From Kutzneria buriramensis (GTDB lineage: Bacteria > Actinomycetota > Actinomycetes > Mycobacteriales > Pseudonocardiaceae), in the NCBI RefSeq assembly GCF_003387475.1, contig NZ_QUNO01000018.1, positions 62,001-126,000 on the forward strand: a stretch of 64,000 bases of DNA. Reading direction: 5' to 3'. Shown in pieces: positions 9,800 through 19,465 of this stretch. Below the pieces are notes generated by a model that was not told where the DNA came from, made no database searches, and saw nothing but the letters and a program-made list of their open reading frames with translations. Every line of letters starts with the position of its first letter. The first letter of the stretch is position 1. Position numbers and translations under genes: made by a program.

Positions 9800-10669
9800 T
9801 CAGCCCCCGTAGCCGCCGGTACCCGAGCCCGAGCCGCCACCCAGGCCGCCGGAACCCGAACCACCGAGACCGCCCGAACCCGAGCCGCCGCCCAGGCCGC
9901 CGGAGCCGGAACCGCCGCCGAGGCCACCGCCGCCGCTGATCGCGTCGGCCAGGCCGCAGATCTGCCAGTCGCCGCTGCTGTTCTTCTGGAGCGGCAGCGG
10001 GAACTGGGGCAGCGAGGACTTCTGGCCGTTCACGGTCATGTTCAGCGTGATCTGCGCGGTCGCCTTGTCCCCGTTGACGGAGACGGCGCCCAGCGTCGCG
10101 GTCATGTCGACCTTGATGTTGCCGGGCATCTTGGGCGCGCTGGTGGCCATCTGGTTGACCTTGGCCATGTCGGCCGAGCAGACCAGGTTGGTCATGCCGG
10201 CCGGGTTCTTGTTGTTGACGGCGTCGACGTACGCCTGCGCGACGACCTTGGGGTCGCTGCTGGTGCCGCCGCCCCGCGTCATCACCACCACGAGCACGAC
10301 GATCAGCACCACGACCAGGCCGGCGCCGCCGAGGATCCACGGCAGCGGGCTCTTCTTCTTCGGCTGCGGATAGCCGGGGTAGCCGCCCGGGCCCGGCGCC
10401 TGCTGGGTCGCCCACTGCGGCTGCTGCGGCGGGAAGACCCCGCCGGCCGGCGGCTGCTGGCCGTACGGCTGCTGCCCGTACGGATCGGGCTGCGGCTGCT
10501 GCGGGAATCCGCCCGTGGCCGGCTGCTGCGGGTACCCCTGCGGCGGCTGCTGCGGATAGCCGGCCGGCTGCTGGGGGTAGCCGCCGGGCTGCTGCGGGTA
10601 GCCGGGCTGGCCGTAGCCGCCGGCGGGCTGCTGGCCGTACGGGCCGGGCGGCTGGGGCGGATAGGTCAC
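9800..10669 (-). CDS. Single-pass membrane protein, paralog 1 of MTYP family, glycine-rich tail
   Basis: 289 residues. The Pro/Gln/Tyr/Gly-rich cytoplasmic tail (1-105) with repeated YPQQP units ends in PKKKSP before a membrane helix at about 110-130. The exported domain carries [20 protein letters not shown] and the closing DWQICGLAD pair of cysteines. Unlike its two paralogs it ends in a 45-residue Gly/Ser repeat ([10 protein letters not shown] type). GTG 10669 has GGAGAGAG ahead of it; the ATG at 10744 is rejected for lack of conservation. First gene of the three-gene minus-strand operon, divergent from arc. Confidence 0.82.
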   Translation of the reverse strand: MTYPPQPPGPYGQQPAGGYGQPGYPQQPGGYPQQPAGYPQQPPQGYPQQPATGGFPQQPQPDPYGQQPYGQQPPAGGVFPPQQPQWATQQAPGPGGYPGYPQPKKKSPLPWILGGAGLVVVLIVVLVVVMTRGGGTSSDPKVVAQAYVDAVNNKNPAGMTNLVCSADMAKVNQMATSAPKMPGNIKVDMTATLGAVSVNGDKATAQITLNMTVNGQKSSLPQFPLPLQKNSSGDWQICGLADAISGGGGLGGGSGSGGLGGGSGSGGLGGSGSGGLGGGSGSGTGGYGG

Positions 10670-10998
10670 GTCGCTCTCTCTCCCCGAATGTTTCGTCGTC
10701 GGCGGTTTGCCCAGGTGGGCACCGGGGGATTCCCAGGTGTCCATTCCACGGGACGGACGTCACGTAGGGGTGGCTCGCCACGCTGTGGGCGTGGAGACTG
10801 CCACTCCAACGGCACGTCAGGTGCCTGAGACGCACGGTAGCGGTTGGGAGGTTCCCCCTGACACCGGTATGGAGTAGTTCATCCGGCCGAGCGGGCGTTT
10901 CGTGGCCGTTTCGCGACCAGCGCGCGGCGGCAGGTCCTCTCACTTGTCAGTGATCGCCGGTACCGTGGGAAGACGTAGAGCGGGAGGAGGGTGCCGAT
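10670..10998. promoter_or_regulatory. Divergent intergenic region upstream of arc
   Basis: 329 bp with no credible gene. It must hold the promoters of arc (rightward) and of the three-gene membrane protein operon (leftward). A possible -10 for arc is TACCGT at 10961-10966, which would give a leader of about 26 nt including the GGGAGGAGGG ribosome site. I see no clear -35 and no long repeat. Confidence 0.5.
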
Positions 10999-12792
10999 AT
11001 GTCGACCGACCGTCCCGGCAGCCAGCCCGATGAGGGTGGCGAGCTGAACCACGGTGCGAGTGGCGCCGAATTGTCCGCGCAGATCAGGTTCCTCGAGGAC
11101 GAGATCGCACTGCTGCGGCGCAAGTTGACGGAGTCCCCACGACACGTCCGGTTGCTCGAACAGCGCCTCGCCGAGGCGTCCGAGCGGGTGAGCCAGCTGA
11201 CCGAGCGCAACACCAAGCTGGTGGACACCCTCCGCGAGGCACGCAGCCAGCTGCTCGCCCTGCGCGAGGAGGTGGACCGGCTGGCCCAGCCGCCCAGCGG
11301 CTACGGCGTCTATCTGGCCGGATACGAGGACGGCACGGTGGACGTGTTCACCGCCGGCCGTCGGATGCGCGTGGCGGTCTCGCCCGCCGTCGAGAGCGGC
11401 AGCCTCAAGCTGGGCCAGTCGGTCCGGCTGAACGAGGCGCTGACGGTCGTGGAGACCGGCGGCTTCGAGCGCACCGGCGAGGTGTGCATCCTGCGCGAGC
11501 TGCTCGCCGACTACGAGTTGGGCGGCGCCCGCGCGCTGGTCGTCGGGCACGCCGACGAGGAGCGCGTGGTGTGGCTGGCCGACCCGCTGGTCGACGCCCC
11601 GCTCAAGCCGGGCGACTCGCTGCTGGTGGACTCCAAGGCCGGCTACGCCTACGAGCGGGTGCCCAAGGCCGAGGTCGAGGACCTGGTGCTGGAGGAGGTG
11701 CCCGACGTCGACTACGCCGACATCGGCGGCCTGTTCCGGCAGATCGAGGCCATCCGCGACGCGGTGGAGATGCCCTTCCTGCACGCCGAGCTGTTCCACG
11801 AGTACCAGCTGCGGCCGCCCAAGGGCGTGCTGCTCTACGGCCCGCCCGGGTGCGGCAAGACGCTGATCGCCAAGGCGGTGGCGAACTCGCTGGCCAAGCA
11901 GGTCGCGGCGGCCCGCGGCGACGACGACGGCCAGGCCAAGTCGTACTTCCTCAACATCAAGGGCCCGGAGCTGCTCAACAAGTTCGTCGGCGAGACCGAG
12001 CGGCACATCCGGCTGATCTTCCAGCGGGCCCGGGAGAAGGCCTCCGAGGGCACCCCGGTGATCGTGTTCTTCGACGAGATGGACTCGATCTTCCGGACCC
12101 GCGGCTCGGGCGTGTCCTCCGACGTGGAGACCACGATCGTGCCGCAGCTGCTGGCCGAGATCGACGGCGTCGAGGGCCTGGAGAACGTCATCGTGATCGG
12201 CGCCTCCAACCGCGAGGACATGATCGACCCGGCCATCCTGCGGCCCGGCCGGCTCGACGTGAAGATCAAGATCGAGCGGCCGGACGCCGAGGCGGCCAAG
12301 GACATCTTCTCGAAGTACCTCAACGAGACGCTGCCCATCCACACCGACGACCTGGCCGAGTTCGCCGGCGACGCCAAGCGCTGCATCAACGCGATGATCC
12401 AGCACACGGTCGAGCGGATGTACGACGAGTCCGACGAGAACCGGTTCCTGGAGGTCACCTACGCCAACGGGGACAAGGAGGTCCTGTACTTCAAGGACTT
12501 CAACTCGGGCGCGATGATCCAGAACATCGTGGACCGGGCCAAGAAGGCCGCGATCAAGGCCGTCCTGGAGACCCGCGAGCCGGGCCTGCGGGTGCAGCAC
12601 CTGATCGACGCCATCGTGGACGAGTTCGCGGAGAACGAGGACCTGCCCAACACCACCAACCCGGACGACTGGGCCCGCATCTCGGGCAAGAAGGGCGAGC
12701 GGATCGTGTACATCCGCACCCTGGTCACCGGCAAGAACCAGGAGTCGGGGCGCGCCATCGACACCGCGAGCAACACCGGTCAGTACCTGTAA
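10999..12792 (+). CDS. arc: Proteasome-associated AAA ATPase
   Basis: 597-residue hexameric unfoldase (Mpa in mycobacteria) that recognises Pup and feeds pupylated substrates into the 20S core. An N-terminal coiled coil (about 25-95) is followed by tandem OB folds, then the AAA module with Walker A GPPGCGKT (about 280), Walker [13 protein letters not shown] and sensor residues in [17 protein letters not shown]. The chain ends GQYL, the penultimate-tyrosine motif that docks into the proteasome alpha ring. A strong GGGAGGAGG ribosome site precedes the ATG. A terminator follows at once, so it is transcribed separately from dop. Confidence 0.97.
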   Translation: MSTDRPGSQPDEGGELNHGASGAELSAQIRFLEDEIALLRRKLTESPRHVRLLEQRLAEASERVSQLTERNTKLVDTLREARSQLLALREEVDRLAQPPSGYGVYLAGYEDGTVDVFTAGRRMRVAVSPAVESGSLKLGQSVRLNEALTVVETGGFERTGEVCILRELLADYELGGARALVVGHADEERVVWLADPLVDAPLKPGDSLLVDSKAGYAYERVPKAEVEDLVLEEVPDVDYADIGGLFRQIEAIRDAVEMPFLHAELFHEYQLRPPKGVLLYGPPGCGKTLIAKAVANSLAKQVAAARGDDDGQAKSYFLNIKGPELLNKFVGETERHIRLIFQRAREKASEGTPVIVFFDEMDSIFRTRGSGVSSDVETTIVPQLLAEIDGVEGLENVIVIGASNREDMIDPAILRPGRLDVKIKIERPDAEAAKDIFSKYLNETLPIHTDDLAEFAGDAKRCINAMIQHTVERMYDESDENRFLEVTYANGDKEVLYFKDFNSGAMIQNIVDRAKKAAIKAVLETREPGLRVQHLIDAIVDEFAENEDLPNTTNPDDWARISGKKGERIVYIRTLVTGKNQESGRAIDTASNTGQYL

Positions 12793-12810
12793 ATCCACGG
12801 TGCAAATCCA

Positions 12811-12844
12811 CGAACGGCCCGGGTCTTCGGACCCGGGCCGTTCG
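12811..12844 (+). terminator. Strong hairpin terminator after arc
   Basis: Perfect 15-bp stem (12811-12825 with 12830-12844) closed by a TTCG tetraloop, followed by TGACTCTTTC. It lies 18 nt after the arc stop. Confidence 0.85.
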
Positions 12845-13005
12845 TGACTCTTTCGGGCGAAGGACCTCGCTCGGTTTTCGTAACCATTGGGTAAATCCTG
12901 GAATGGGGCCGACCGCCACTCTCCGTGGTCATTCACTCGTGCTGTCGTGCGAAAACGGTGTCGCCCGGTTAGCGTCTTGCCGTCGACGGCGGTGGAGGGG
13001 GCGAA

Positions 13006-13932
13006 GTGCTCGAACGGATCGGTCTGGGGCTCGCGGCGCTGGGGCGGCCCGCGTACATCAATCTCGGCCGGCAGGGCGCGCTGCCCGGCGTGCGGACCGT
13101 GCCGGCGATGCGGGCGGCCGCGTGGAAGGTGCTGGACGAGGCGTACGCGGCGGGCATCCGGTGGGTGGACGCCGCCCGGTCGTACGGGCGGGCCGAGGAG
13201 TTCCTGGCCGGCTGGCTGGCCGATCGGGGCCACGGCGACCTGACGGTGTCCAGCAAGTGGGGTTACGCCTACGTGGCCGACTGGCGGCCGGACGCCAAGG
13301 TGCACGAGGTCAAGGAGCACAGCCTGGCCCGTTTCGAGCAGCAGTGGGCGGAGACCGAGGAGCTGCTCGACGGCCGGCTCTCGGTGTACCAGGTGCATTC
13401 GCTGACCGCGGACAGCCCGCTGTTCAACGACCCGCTGCTGCAGGAGAGCCTGTTCGAGCTGACCGAAAGGGACATCCGGATCGGGTTCTCCACCACGGGT
13501 CCGGCGCAGGCGGACACCATTCGGCGGGCGCTGGGGCTGACCGTGCACGGGCGGCCGCTGTTCAGCACCGTGCAGTCGACGTGGAACGTGCTGGAGACCT
13601 CCGCCGGGCCCGCGCTGGCCGAGGCACACGATGCCGGCCTGCACGTGCTGGTGAAGGAGGCGCTGGCCAACGGACGCCTCGCGGTGGAGCCGCCGGCGGA
13701 GCTGCTGGGCATCGCGGAGCGGTCCGGCGTCGGGGCGGACGCCGTTGCGCTGGCGGCGGCGCTGGCGCAGCCGTGGGCCGACACCGTGCTGCTGGGCGCG
13801 GCCAGTCCGGCGCAGCTGCGGGCCAACCTCGCGGCGGCCCGGGTCTCCTTGCCCCATGCGGACGTCCTGGCCCATCTGGCGGTGGATCCGGGGCGCTACT
13901 GGGGTTTGCGCGCCGACCTCGCCTGGAACTGA
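13006..13932 (+). CDS. Aldo/keto reductase family protein
   Basis: 308-residue TIM-barrel oxidoreductase. RWVDAARSYGRAEEFLAGWL carries the catalytic Asp and Tyr, SSKWGY the Lys, and YQVHSL the His of the AKR tetrad. The C-terminal DTVLLGAASPAQLRANL is the usual NADPH-phosphate pocket region. The substrate is unknown. GTG 13006 follows GGAGGGGGCGAA. It is the first gene of the arc-dop insertion and stands between the arc terminator and a lipoprotein gene. Confidence 0.88.
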   Translation: MLERIGLGLAALGRPAYINLGRQGALPGVRTVPAMRAAAWKVLDEAYAAGIRWVDAARSYGRAEEFLAGWLADRGHGDLTVSSKWGYAYVADWRPDAKVHEVKEHSLARFEQQWAETEELLDGRLSVYQVHSLTADSPLFNDPLLQESLFELTERDIRIGFSTTGPAQADTIRRALGLTVHGRPLFSTVQSTWNVLETSAGPALAEAHDAGLHVLVKEALANGRLAVEPPAELLGIAERSGVGADAVALAAALAQPWADTVLLGAASPAQLRANLAAARVSLPHADVLAHLAVDPGRYWGLRADLAWN

Positions 13933-14011
13933 CGGTCGGGCGCGGGGCGAAGATCGCCGGCTACTACTCTCGGGTGATTCCTCGAGACGAATCCCGGAGA
14001 GGGGCCCCGCG

Positions 14012-14686
14012 TTGCGTCGCGCGTACGTGGTCGCCGGCATCGGCCTTCTGGTGCTGACGGCGTCCTGTTCAGGCAAGCCCAACGACCTGCGGCACTACGC
14101 GACCCAGGACACCGTCGCCACCACCACGTCCACAACTCCGCCGAGCACCACCCACACCGCCGCGCCGACCACGACCACCACCACCGTGGACACCGCCGTG
14201 CTGGTCGCGCAGATCACCGCCGGCCTGATGGTCGACTCGTCGGTGAGCGAGATCGGCTTCCATCCGAGCGTGCCGCAGGCGACCACGACGCTGGCCGCGC
14301 TGCCCGTCTGCTCGGCGCCGCTGAACAAGCCGGCCGCCGCCGCGACCGGCGCGCAGACCGGCTGGGTCGGCGGCAGCTCGGTGACGACGCTGACCGAGTA
14401 CGTCGGCAACTACCCGACGACCACCGGCGCACAGGTTCTCGCCGCCACGAAGGCCGCCCTCACGTGCAGCCAGGCCACGAAGTACGCCCTCGCGTCACCT
14501 CCGGCCGGCGTGGACGCCAGCTACAGCTGGTGCGAGACGGGCACCGCGCCCAGCTGCACGGTGCTGCTGGCCAAGGGCCACCTGCTGGCCAGGGTCCAGG
14601 TCGTCACGACGTCCACGGGCAAGGCGCAGAACCTGATAACGGAGGTCGCCGTGCCGGCGGCCGCGCGTCTGGCCGCCACCGACTGA
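14012..14686 (+). CDS. Putative lipoprotein, Thr-rich linker, unknown function
   Basis: 224 residues from a TTG start preceded by GGAGAGGGG. The signal peptide ends in LTASC with Cys19 as the likely lipidation site. Residues 30-60 are a Thr-rich linker. The exported domain has four cysteines (VCSAP, LTCSQ, SWCET, PSCTV), probably two disulfides. The compact domain of about 150 residues is typical of actinobacterial DUF-type lipoproteins; I do not recognise the family. The longer frame starting upstream overlaps the reductase gene and is not credible. Confidence 0.75.
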   Translation: MRRAYVVAGIGLLVLTASCSGKPNDLRHYATQDTVATTTSTTPPSTTHTAAPTTTTTTVDTAVLVAQITAGLMVDSSVSEIGFHPSVPQATTTLAALPVCSAPLNKPAAAATGAQTGWVGGSSVTTLTEYVGNYPTTTGAQVLAATKAALTCSQATKYALASPPAGVDASYSWCETGTAPSCTVLLAKGHLLARVQVVTTSTGKAQNLITEVAVPAAARLAATD

Positions 14687-14701
14687 CACTGACCAGGAGG
14701 A

Positions 14702-14733
14702 GGCAACCGGTACCCCCCTTGCGGCCGGTTGCC
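14702..14733 (+). terminator. Possible terminator hairpin after lipoprotein gene
   Basis: 9-bp perfect arms at 14702-14710 and 14725-14733, 16 nt after the stop codon. No T-tract. Confidence 0.45.
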
Positions 14734-14749
14734 GTCCGACTCCTGTCTA

Positions 14750-14800
14750 GCGGCTCCCGGTTGTTCGGTGTCGCCGCCGCCCGGCCGAACAGCGAGCCGC
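14750..14800. other. Bulged hairpin upstream of FAD reductase
   Basis: Arms 14750-14756 with 14794-14800 and 14760-14768 with 14785-14793 (one G-T pair), separated by a 3-nt bulge and a 16-nt loop. It could be a second terminator or a leader structure. Nothing else is seen in the 186-bp gap. Confidence 0.45.
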
Positions 14801-14872
14801 GAACAACGCGCGGGGCTTGCGCGGGGGTTGTAGAACGGGGGAACCAGCGGTTCTGCGACGGGAGTGACAAGG

Positions 14873-16090
14873 ATGTCCAGCGAGCAGACGCACGTGATCG
14901 TCGGCGCCGGCATGGCCGGGGCGAAGGCGGCCGAGACCCTGCGCGAGGAGGGCTTCGACGGCCGGATCGTGCTCATCGGCGCCGAGCAGGAGCGACCGTA
15001 CGACCGTCCGCCGCTGTCCAAGGGCTACCTGCTGGGCGACCAGGACCGGGACAGCGTGTTCCTGCATCCGCTGAACTGGTACGGCGACAACCACGTCGAG
15101 CTGCTCACCGGCCGCCGCGTCAGCCACCTGGACCGGGCCGCGCACGAGGTGGAGCTGGCCGGCGGCGAGCGCATCGGCTACACCAAGGCGCTGCTGGCCA
15201 CCGGCTCGTCGCCGCGGCGGCTCAAGGTCGACGGCAGCGATCTGGACGGTGTGCACTACCTGCGCCGGTTCCCGCAGTCCGACGACCTGCGCACGGCCTT
15301 CGCCACCGGCGGGCGTGTGGTGGTCGTCGGCGCCGGCTGGATCGGCCTGGAGACCGCGGCCGCAGCGCGCAAGGCCGGCTGCGAGGTCACCGTCGTCGAG
15401 CCGGCGGCCTCCCCGCTGAGCGTCGCGCTCGGCCCGGAGATGGGTGCCTTCTTCGGCGACGTGCACCGGCGGCACGGCGTGGACGTGCGGCTGGGCGTCG
15501 GCGTCACCGGCTTCAAGGGTGCGGGCAAGCTCGCCGCGGTGGCCACCGACGCCGGCGACATCCCCGCCGACATCGTGGTCGTCGGCATCGGCGCGCGGCC
15601 CAACACCGAGCTGGCCGAGGACGCCGGTCTCACCGTCGACAACGGCGTGCACGTCGACTCCGCGCTGCGCACCGAGGACCCGGACGTCCTCGCCGCCGGC
15701 GACATCGCCAGCGTGCCCAATTCGCGCTACGGGCAGCGTATTCGCGTCGAACACTGGCAGAACGCCGTCGATTCCGGCCCGGCCGCCGCGAAATCGATGC
15801 TCGGCCAGGACGTGGTCTACGACCAGATCCCGTATTTCTTCACCGACCAGTACGACCTCGGCATGGAATTCGCCGGCTGGTTCGCGCCCGGCGGCTACGA
15901 CCGCGTCGTCACCCGCGGCGACGTCGAGGGGCAGGCTTTCCACGCGTTCTGGCTGGCCGGCGACCAGGTCGTCGCCGGCATGCACGTCAACCTCTGGGAC
16001 GACGGCATCGGCCCGGTGCAGGAGCTGATCCGCAGCGGCAAGACCGTGGACGCGGCCCGGCTGGCCGATCCCGACACCCCGATCGCCTGA
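14873..16090 (+). CDS. FAD-dependent reductase, ferredoxin/rubredoxin reductase type
   Basis: 405 residues. The FAD motif IVGAGMAGAKAAE is at about 9-21, PYDRPPLSKGYL is the conserved FAD contact of the putidaredoxin/rhodocoxin reductase group, VVVGAGWIGLE binds NAD near 150, and DVLAAGDIASVPN closes the FAD site. A C-terminal reductase domain contains EHWQNAVDSG. Such enzymes reduce a ferredoxin that serves a cytochrome P450 or dioxygenase. No ferredoxin or P450 gene is adjacent. ATG 14873 has GGGAG 9 nt upstream. Confidence 0.9.
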   Translation: MSSEQTHVIVGAGMAGAKAAETLREEGFDGRIVLIGAEQERPYDRPPLSKGYLLGDQDRDSVFLHPLNWYGDNHVELLTGRRVSHLDRAAHEVELAGGERIGYTKALLATGSSPRRLKVDGSDLDGVHYLRRFPQSDDLRTAFATGGRVVVVGAGWIGLETAAAARKAGCEVTVVEPAASPLSVALGPEMGAFFGDVHRRHGVDVRLGVGVTGFKGAGKLAAVATDAGDIPADIVVVGIGARPNTELAEDAGLTVDNGVHVDSALRTEDPDVLAAGDIASVPNSRYGQRIRVEHWQNAVDSGPAAAKSMLGQDVVYDQIPYFFTDQYDLGMEFAGWFAPGGYDRVVTRGDVEGQAFHAFWLAGDQVVAGMHVNLWDDGIGPVQELIRSGKTVDAARLADPDTPIA

Positions 16091-16174
16091 TCCGTTGTCC
16101 GGCCTCGTCGGGCGCTTGCCGAACAACGGCGGGTGCCCGATGGTGGTCGGTGAACGACGACGGGGGTGGGGGAA

Positions 16175-18805
16175 GTGCCGCGTGGCGAGCGTCCGCTCGA
16201 CAACGGACCGCTGCGGGAATTCGCGGCCGGTCTGCGGGAATTGCGGATCGGTGCGGGGAATCCGACTTATCGGGAGTTGAGCGAGCGGGCGCATTATTCG
16301 CCGAGCGTGCTCTCCGACGCCGCCGGCGGGCGGAAACTGCCGACATTGGCGGTGACGCTCGCGTATGTGACGGCGTGCGGCGGCGATGCCGCCGAATGGG
16401 AGGCGCGCTGGCGGTCGCTGACCGCGCCGGCGCCCGCCGGCGGCGGCCCGTGCCCGTACGTCGGCCTGTCCACCTTCCAGGCCGGCGACGCCGGCCTGTT
16501 CTTCGGCCGGGAGCGGCTGATCCTTCAGGTGCTCGGGCAGCTGCGCGAGCGGCGGTTCGTCGGCGTGTTCGGCGCGTCCGGCGCCGGCAAGTCGTCCATG
16601 TTGCGCGCCGGCGTCGCCGCGTCCGACGAGTGCTCGGCGCTGGTGGTCGTGCCCGGCGCGCGGCCCTTCGACGACGTCGCCGCTCGGCTCGCGGCGTCCG
16701 CCGACGAGCTGGCGCAGGACCCCTCGAACCTGGCCCGGGTGGTGCACGACCACGGCTACGACCTGCTGGTCGTGGACCAGTTCGAGGAGGTCTTCACCCT
16801 GTGCGGGGAGGCCGACCGCGCCGCGTTCATCGCCGCCCTCATGGATCCCACGCTGCGCGTCGTCATCGGCGTCCGGGCCGACTTCTACGGCCACTGCGGC
16901 CGTTACCCCGAGCTCGTCGCCGCCCTCGACGGCGCGCAGGTGCTCGTCGGCCCCATGAGTGCCGACGAGCTGCGCCGGGCCATCATCCGTCCCGCCGGCG
17001 TCGCCGGCTGTGTGGTCGAGGAAGCCCTGGTCACCCGGCTCGTCGCCGACGTCGGCAACCAGGGCGGCGCGTTACCCCTGCTGTCGCACGTCCTGCGCGA
17101 GACCTGGCGCCGCCGCCAGGGCATCTCCCTGACCCTCACCGGGTATGAGAAGACCGGCGGCCTCCAACACGCGCTCGCCCAATCCGCCGAGCAGACCTTC
17201 ACCGCCCTCACGCCCGCGCAGCAGCTCCGCGCCCGGCAGCTGTTCCTCCGGCTTGTCTCGCTGGGCGACGTCACCCACGACACCCGCCGGCGCGTGCCTA
17301 CTGCCGAGGTCGGCGACGACCCGGACCTGCCGCTGGCCGAGCTCACCGCCGCCCGCCTCATCACCCACGACCGGCACGGCGCGGAGATCACCCACGAAGC
17401 GCTGATCCGCCATTGGCCGCGCCTGGCCGGCTGGCTCGCCGACGACCGCGACGGCCTACGCGTGCACCGCAGGCTCACCGAGGCCGCCGACGTCTGGGAG
17501 TCCCTCGACCAGGACGACGAGGCCCTCTACGTCGGCAACCGCCTCGCCCGCGCCCAGGAATGGGCCGACGACCACGACTCGGCGCTGTCCGCCCGAGAGC
17601 GGGACTTCCTCCGCGCCAGCCGATCCCTGGAGCGGAGCGCGGCCACCGTCGCGCGCCGCCGGACCCGCCGGCTGCGGATCCTTGCCGTCGCGCTGGCGGC
17701 GCTGTTCGTCTTCGCCGCCGGCACCGCGGCCGTCGCCGTCAACGCCGAGTCGGCGCAGCAGGCGACGGAAAAGCAGCGCCAAGAGGCCGTTCTGGACAGC
17801 GTGTACAACCTGATCCCCACCATCGATCAGCAGCCACTGGCGGTGCAGCTGGCCGACAGTTTCGAACTCCTGCACGCGCCCCGCGATCCAGCGCTGCTGA
17901 ACCAGGTGCTCACCAGGAGGACCCCGTCGGTGGGCATCGGGCAGGGTGGCAAGGCGGCGTTCGCGGACGACACGAAGCTCTTGGTGACGGTCACCGCTGA
18001 CGGCAAGGCGACCAGCTGGGACCTGACCCGCGCGGATTGGCCGGTGCCGGTGGCGGGGTTGACCGCGCCGGCCGGGCCGTCGGCGGTCGCGCTGAGCCCG
18101 CGCGGCGATCGGCTCGCCGTGTCCTATCCGGACGGAACCATCCGGGTCTGGACGCTGTCTGCGCAGCGCCGGCCCGTCGCAGACGGCACGCTGCACGGGC
18201 CGCAGGCGGCGCGGCTGGCATTCGACCCGGACGGCCGTCGACTGGCGGCCGGCGATGCGGCCGGCACCACGCGCGTCTACGACGTGACCGATCCCGCGAA
18301 TCCGATCGAGTCGCCGGGGCCGGTGCCGGGATGGGCCTTGACGGCTCAGTCGAGTCCGGCGGAGCTGCGCGGCTCCATGCCTGGGGCGATCAGCGGCGAC
18401 GGCGCACGTGTTGTCGCCGCCGGTGTCGGCGACAACATGGAGGTCTGGGACGTGCGCGACCAGCCCACGCTGGTCTTCACCGCGTTCGGCGGCCAGCACG
18501 GGGCGCCCGAGGCCATCAGCCACGACGGCCGGCTCGTGGCCGCGGTGACCGTCGAGGGACGGGTCCTCGTCTATGACACGACGCGGCAGACCGACTTCAT
18601 GCTGATGATGGTCAGCGACGCCCAGAACGTCGGGGCGCTCGCCTTCGCCTCGAACGGGGACTTGATCGCCAGCGCGGCAAACGGCCTTTACCGGTGGCAC
18701 ACCGATTCCGCGGTGGCGCACGCCGACGCCTGCACCTACGGCCAGATGACTCCGGAGACCTGGAAGCAGTACTTTCCAGGGTTCGACTATCGGTCACCGT
18801 GTTGA
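16175..18805 (+). CDS. HTH - nSTAND1 NTPase - membrane segment - WD40-like propeller protein
   Basis: 876 residues. N-terminal XRE-like helix-turn-helix (about 13-60, YRELSERAHYSPSVLSDAAGG) is followed by a P-loop STAND NTPase: Walker A GASGAGKS at 133-140 and Walker B LLVVDQFEE around 197-205. After a long helical region a hydrophobic segment (about 501-522) leads to a WD40-like beta-propeller (about 560-850) and a short Cys-containing C-terminus. The design is that of actinobacterial signalling or effector STAND proteins; the trigger and output are unknown. GTG 16175 is preferred over 16166 because of GGGGGTGGGGGA just before it. The methyltransferase starts 10 nt downstream. Confidence 0.85.
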   Translation: MPRGERPLDNGPLREFAAGLRELRIGAGNPTYRELSERAHYSPSVLSDAAGGRKLPTLAVTLAYVTACGGDAAEWEARWRSLTAPAPAGGGPCPYVGLSTFQAGDAGLFFGRERLILQVLGQLRERRFVGVFGASGAGKSSMLRAGVAASDECSALVVVPGARPFDDVAARLAASADELAQDPSNLARVVHDHGYDLLVVDQFEEVFTLCGEADRAAFIAALMDPTLRVVIGVRADFYGHCGRYPELVAALDGAQVLVGPMSADELRRAIIRPAGVAGCVVEEALVTRLVADVGNQGGALPLLSHVLRETWRRRQGISLTLTGYEKTGGLQHALAQSAEQTFTALTPAQQLRARQLFLRLVSLGDVTHDTRRRVPTAEVGDDPDLPLAELTAARLITHDRHGAEITHEALIRHWPRLAGWLADDRDGLRVHRRLTEAADVWESLDQDDEALYVGNRLARAQEWADDHDSALSARERDFLRASRSLERSAATVARRRTRRLRILAVALAALFVFAAGTAAVAVNAESAQQATEKQRQEAVLDSVYNLIPTIDQQPLAVQLADSFELLHAPRDPALLNQVLTRRTPSVGIGQGGKAAFADDTKLLVTVTADGKATSWDLTRADWPVPVAGLTAPAGPSAVALSPRGDRLAVSYPDGTIRVWTLSAQRRPVADGTLHGPQAARLAFDPDGRRLAAGDAAGTTRVYDVTDPANPIESPGPVPGWALTAQSSPAELRGSMPGAISGDGARVVAAGVGDNMEVWDVRDQPTLVFTAFGGQHGAPEAISHDGRLVAAVTVEGRVLVYDTTRQTDFMLMMVSDAQNVGALAFASNGDLIASAANGLYRWHTDSAVAHADACTYGQMTPETWKQYFPGFDYRSPC

Positions 18806-18814
18806 GGGGGAGCT

Positions 18815-19465
18815 GTGTGGGACATGGGATGGCGGCAGATCGAGGAGATCGACGCGGCGTTGGCGCAGGGGCGGATCGACCAGCAGGGCTGGCATGACGC
18901 GATGGCGAACCTGCTGCGCGAGCCGTATCTGACCGCCGAGACGCCGTGGCAGCAGTCGGGCAAGGGCGGCACGGCCGAGGACTGGGAGCAGTCGAGGAAG
19001 TTCGTGCTGGACCCGGTGGATCGCGACGGCACGCTCCTGGATGTGGGCTGTGCCAACGGATATCTGATGGAGTGCATCCCGGGCTGGGCGGCGGAGAAGG
19101 GGCTGAACATCGAGCCGCACGGGGTGGACATCGTGCCGGAATTCGTTGCCCTGGCCCGGAAACGGCTGCCGCAGTGGGCGGATCGGATCCATGAGGGCAA
19201 TGCCCTGACGTGGACTCCTCCACAGCGCTACGACTTCGTCCGCACGGGCCTGGAGTACGTGCCGGCCGACCGCCGCCGGGACTTCGTCGCCAAGCTCCTG
19301 ACCATCGGCGACCGACTGATCGTCGGGCCGTACACGGTGGACGTCGGCGACGAGCAGACCGAGAACGACCTGGCGGACTGGGGATTCACCGTCGCCGGGC
19401 ACGTGCGCAAGCCGCACCCGAACCCGAGGGGCGTGCGCACGCTGTGCTGGCTGGATCAGTCGTAG
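18815..19465 (+). CDS. Class I SAM-dependent methyltransferase
   Basis: 216 residues. The N-terminal helical cap ends in QSGKGGTAEDWEQSRKFVLD. Motif I is TLLDVGCANGYLME and later segments are EPHGVDIVPEFVALARKRLP and RTGLEYVPADRRRDFV. This belongs to an actinobacterial group of small-molecule or undefined methyltransferases. It sits 10 nt after the nSTAND1-WD40 gene with a purine-rich site ahead of GTG 18815, so the two are probably one transcript. The 3' end overlaps the convergent NUDIX gene by 10 nt. Confidence 0.85.
   Translation: MWDMGWRQIEEIDAALAQGRIDQQGWHDAMANLLREPYLTAETPWQQSGKGGTAEDWEQSRKFVLDPVDRDGTLLDVGCANGYLMECIPGWAAEKGLNIEPHGVDIVPEFVALARKRLPQWADRIHEGNALTWTPPQRYDFVRTGLEYVPADRRRDFVAKLLTIGDRLIVGPYTVDVGDEQTENDLADWGFTVAGHVRKPHPNPRGVRTLCWLDQS

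Noticed and set aside
10879-14082. 1,067-codon open frame antisense to arc and the aldo/keto reductase
   Set aside because: Covers two well-supported plus-strand genes and a terminator; no recognisable protein content.
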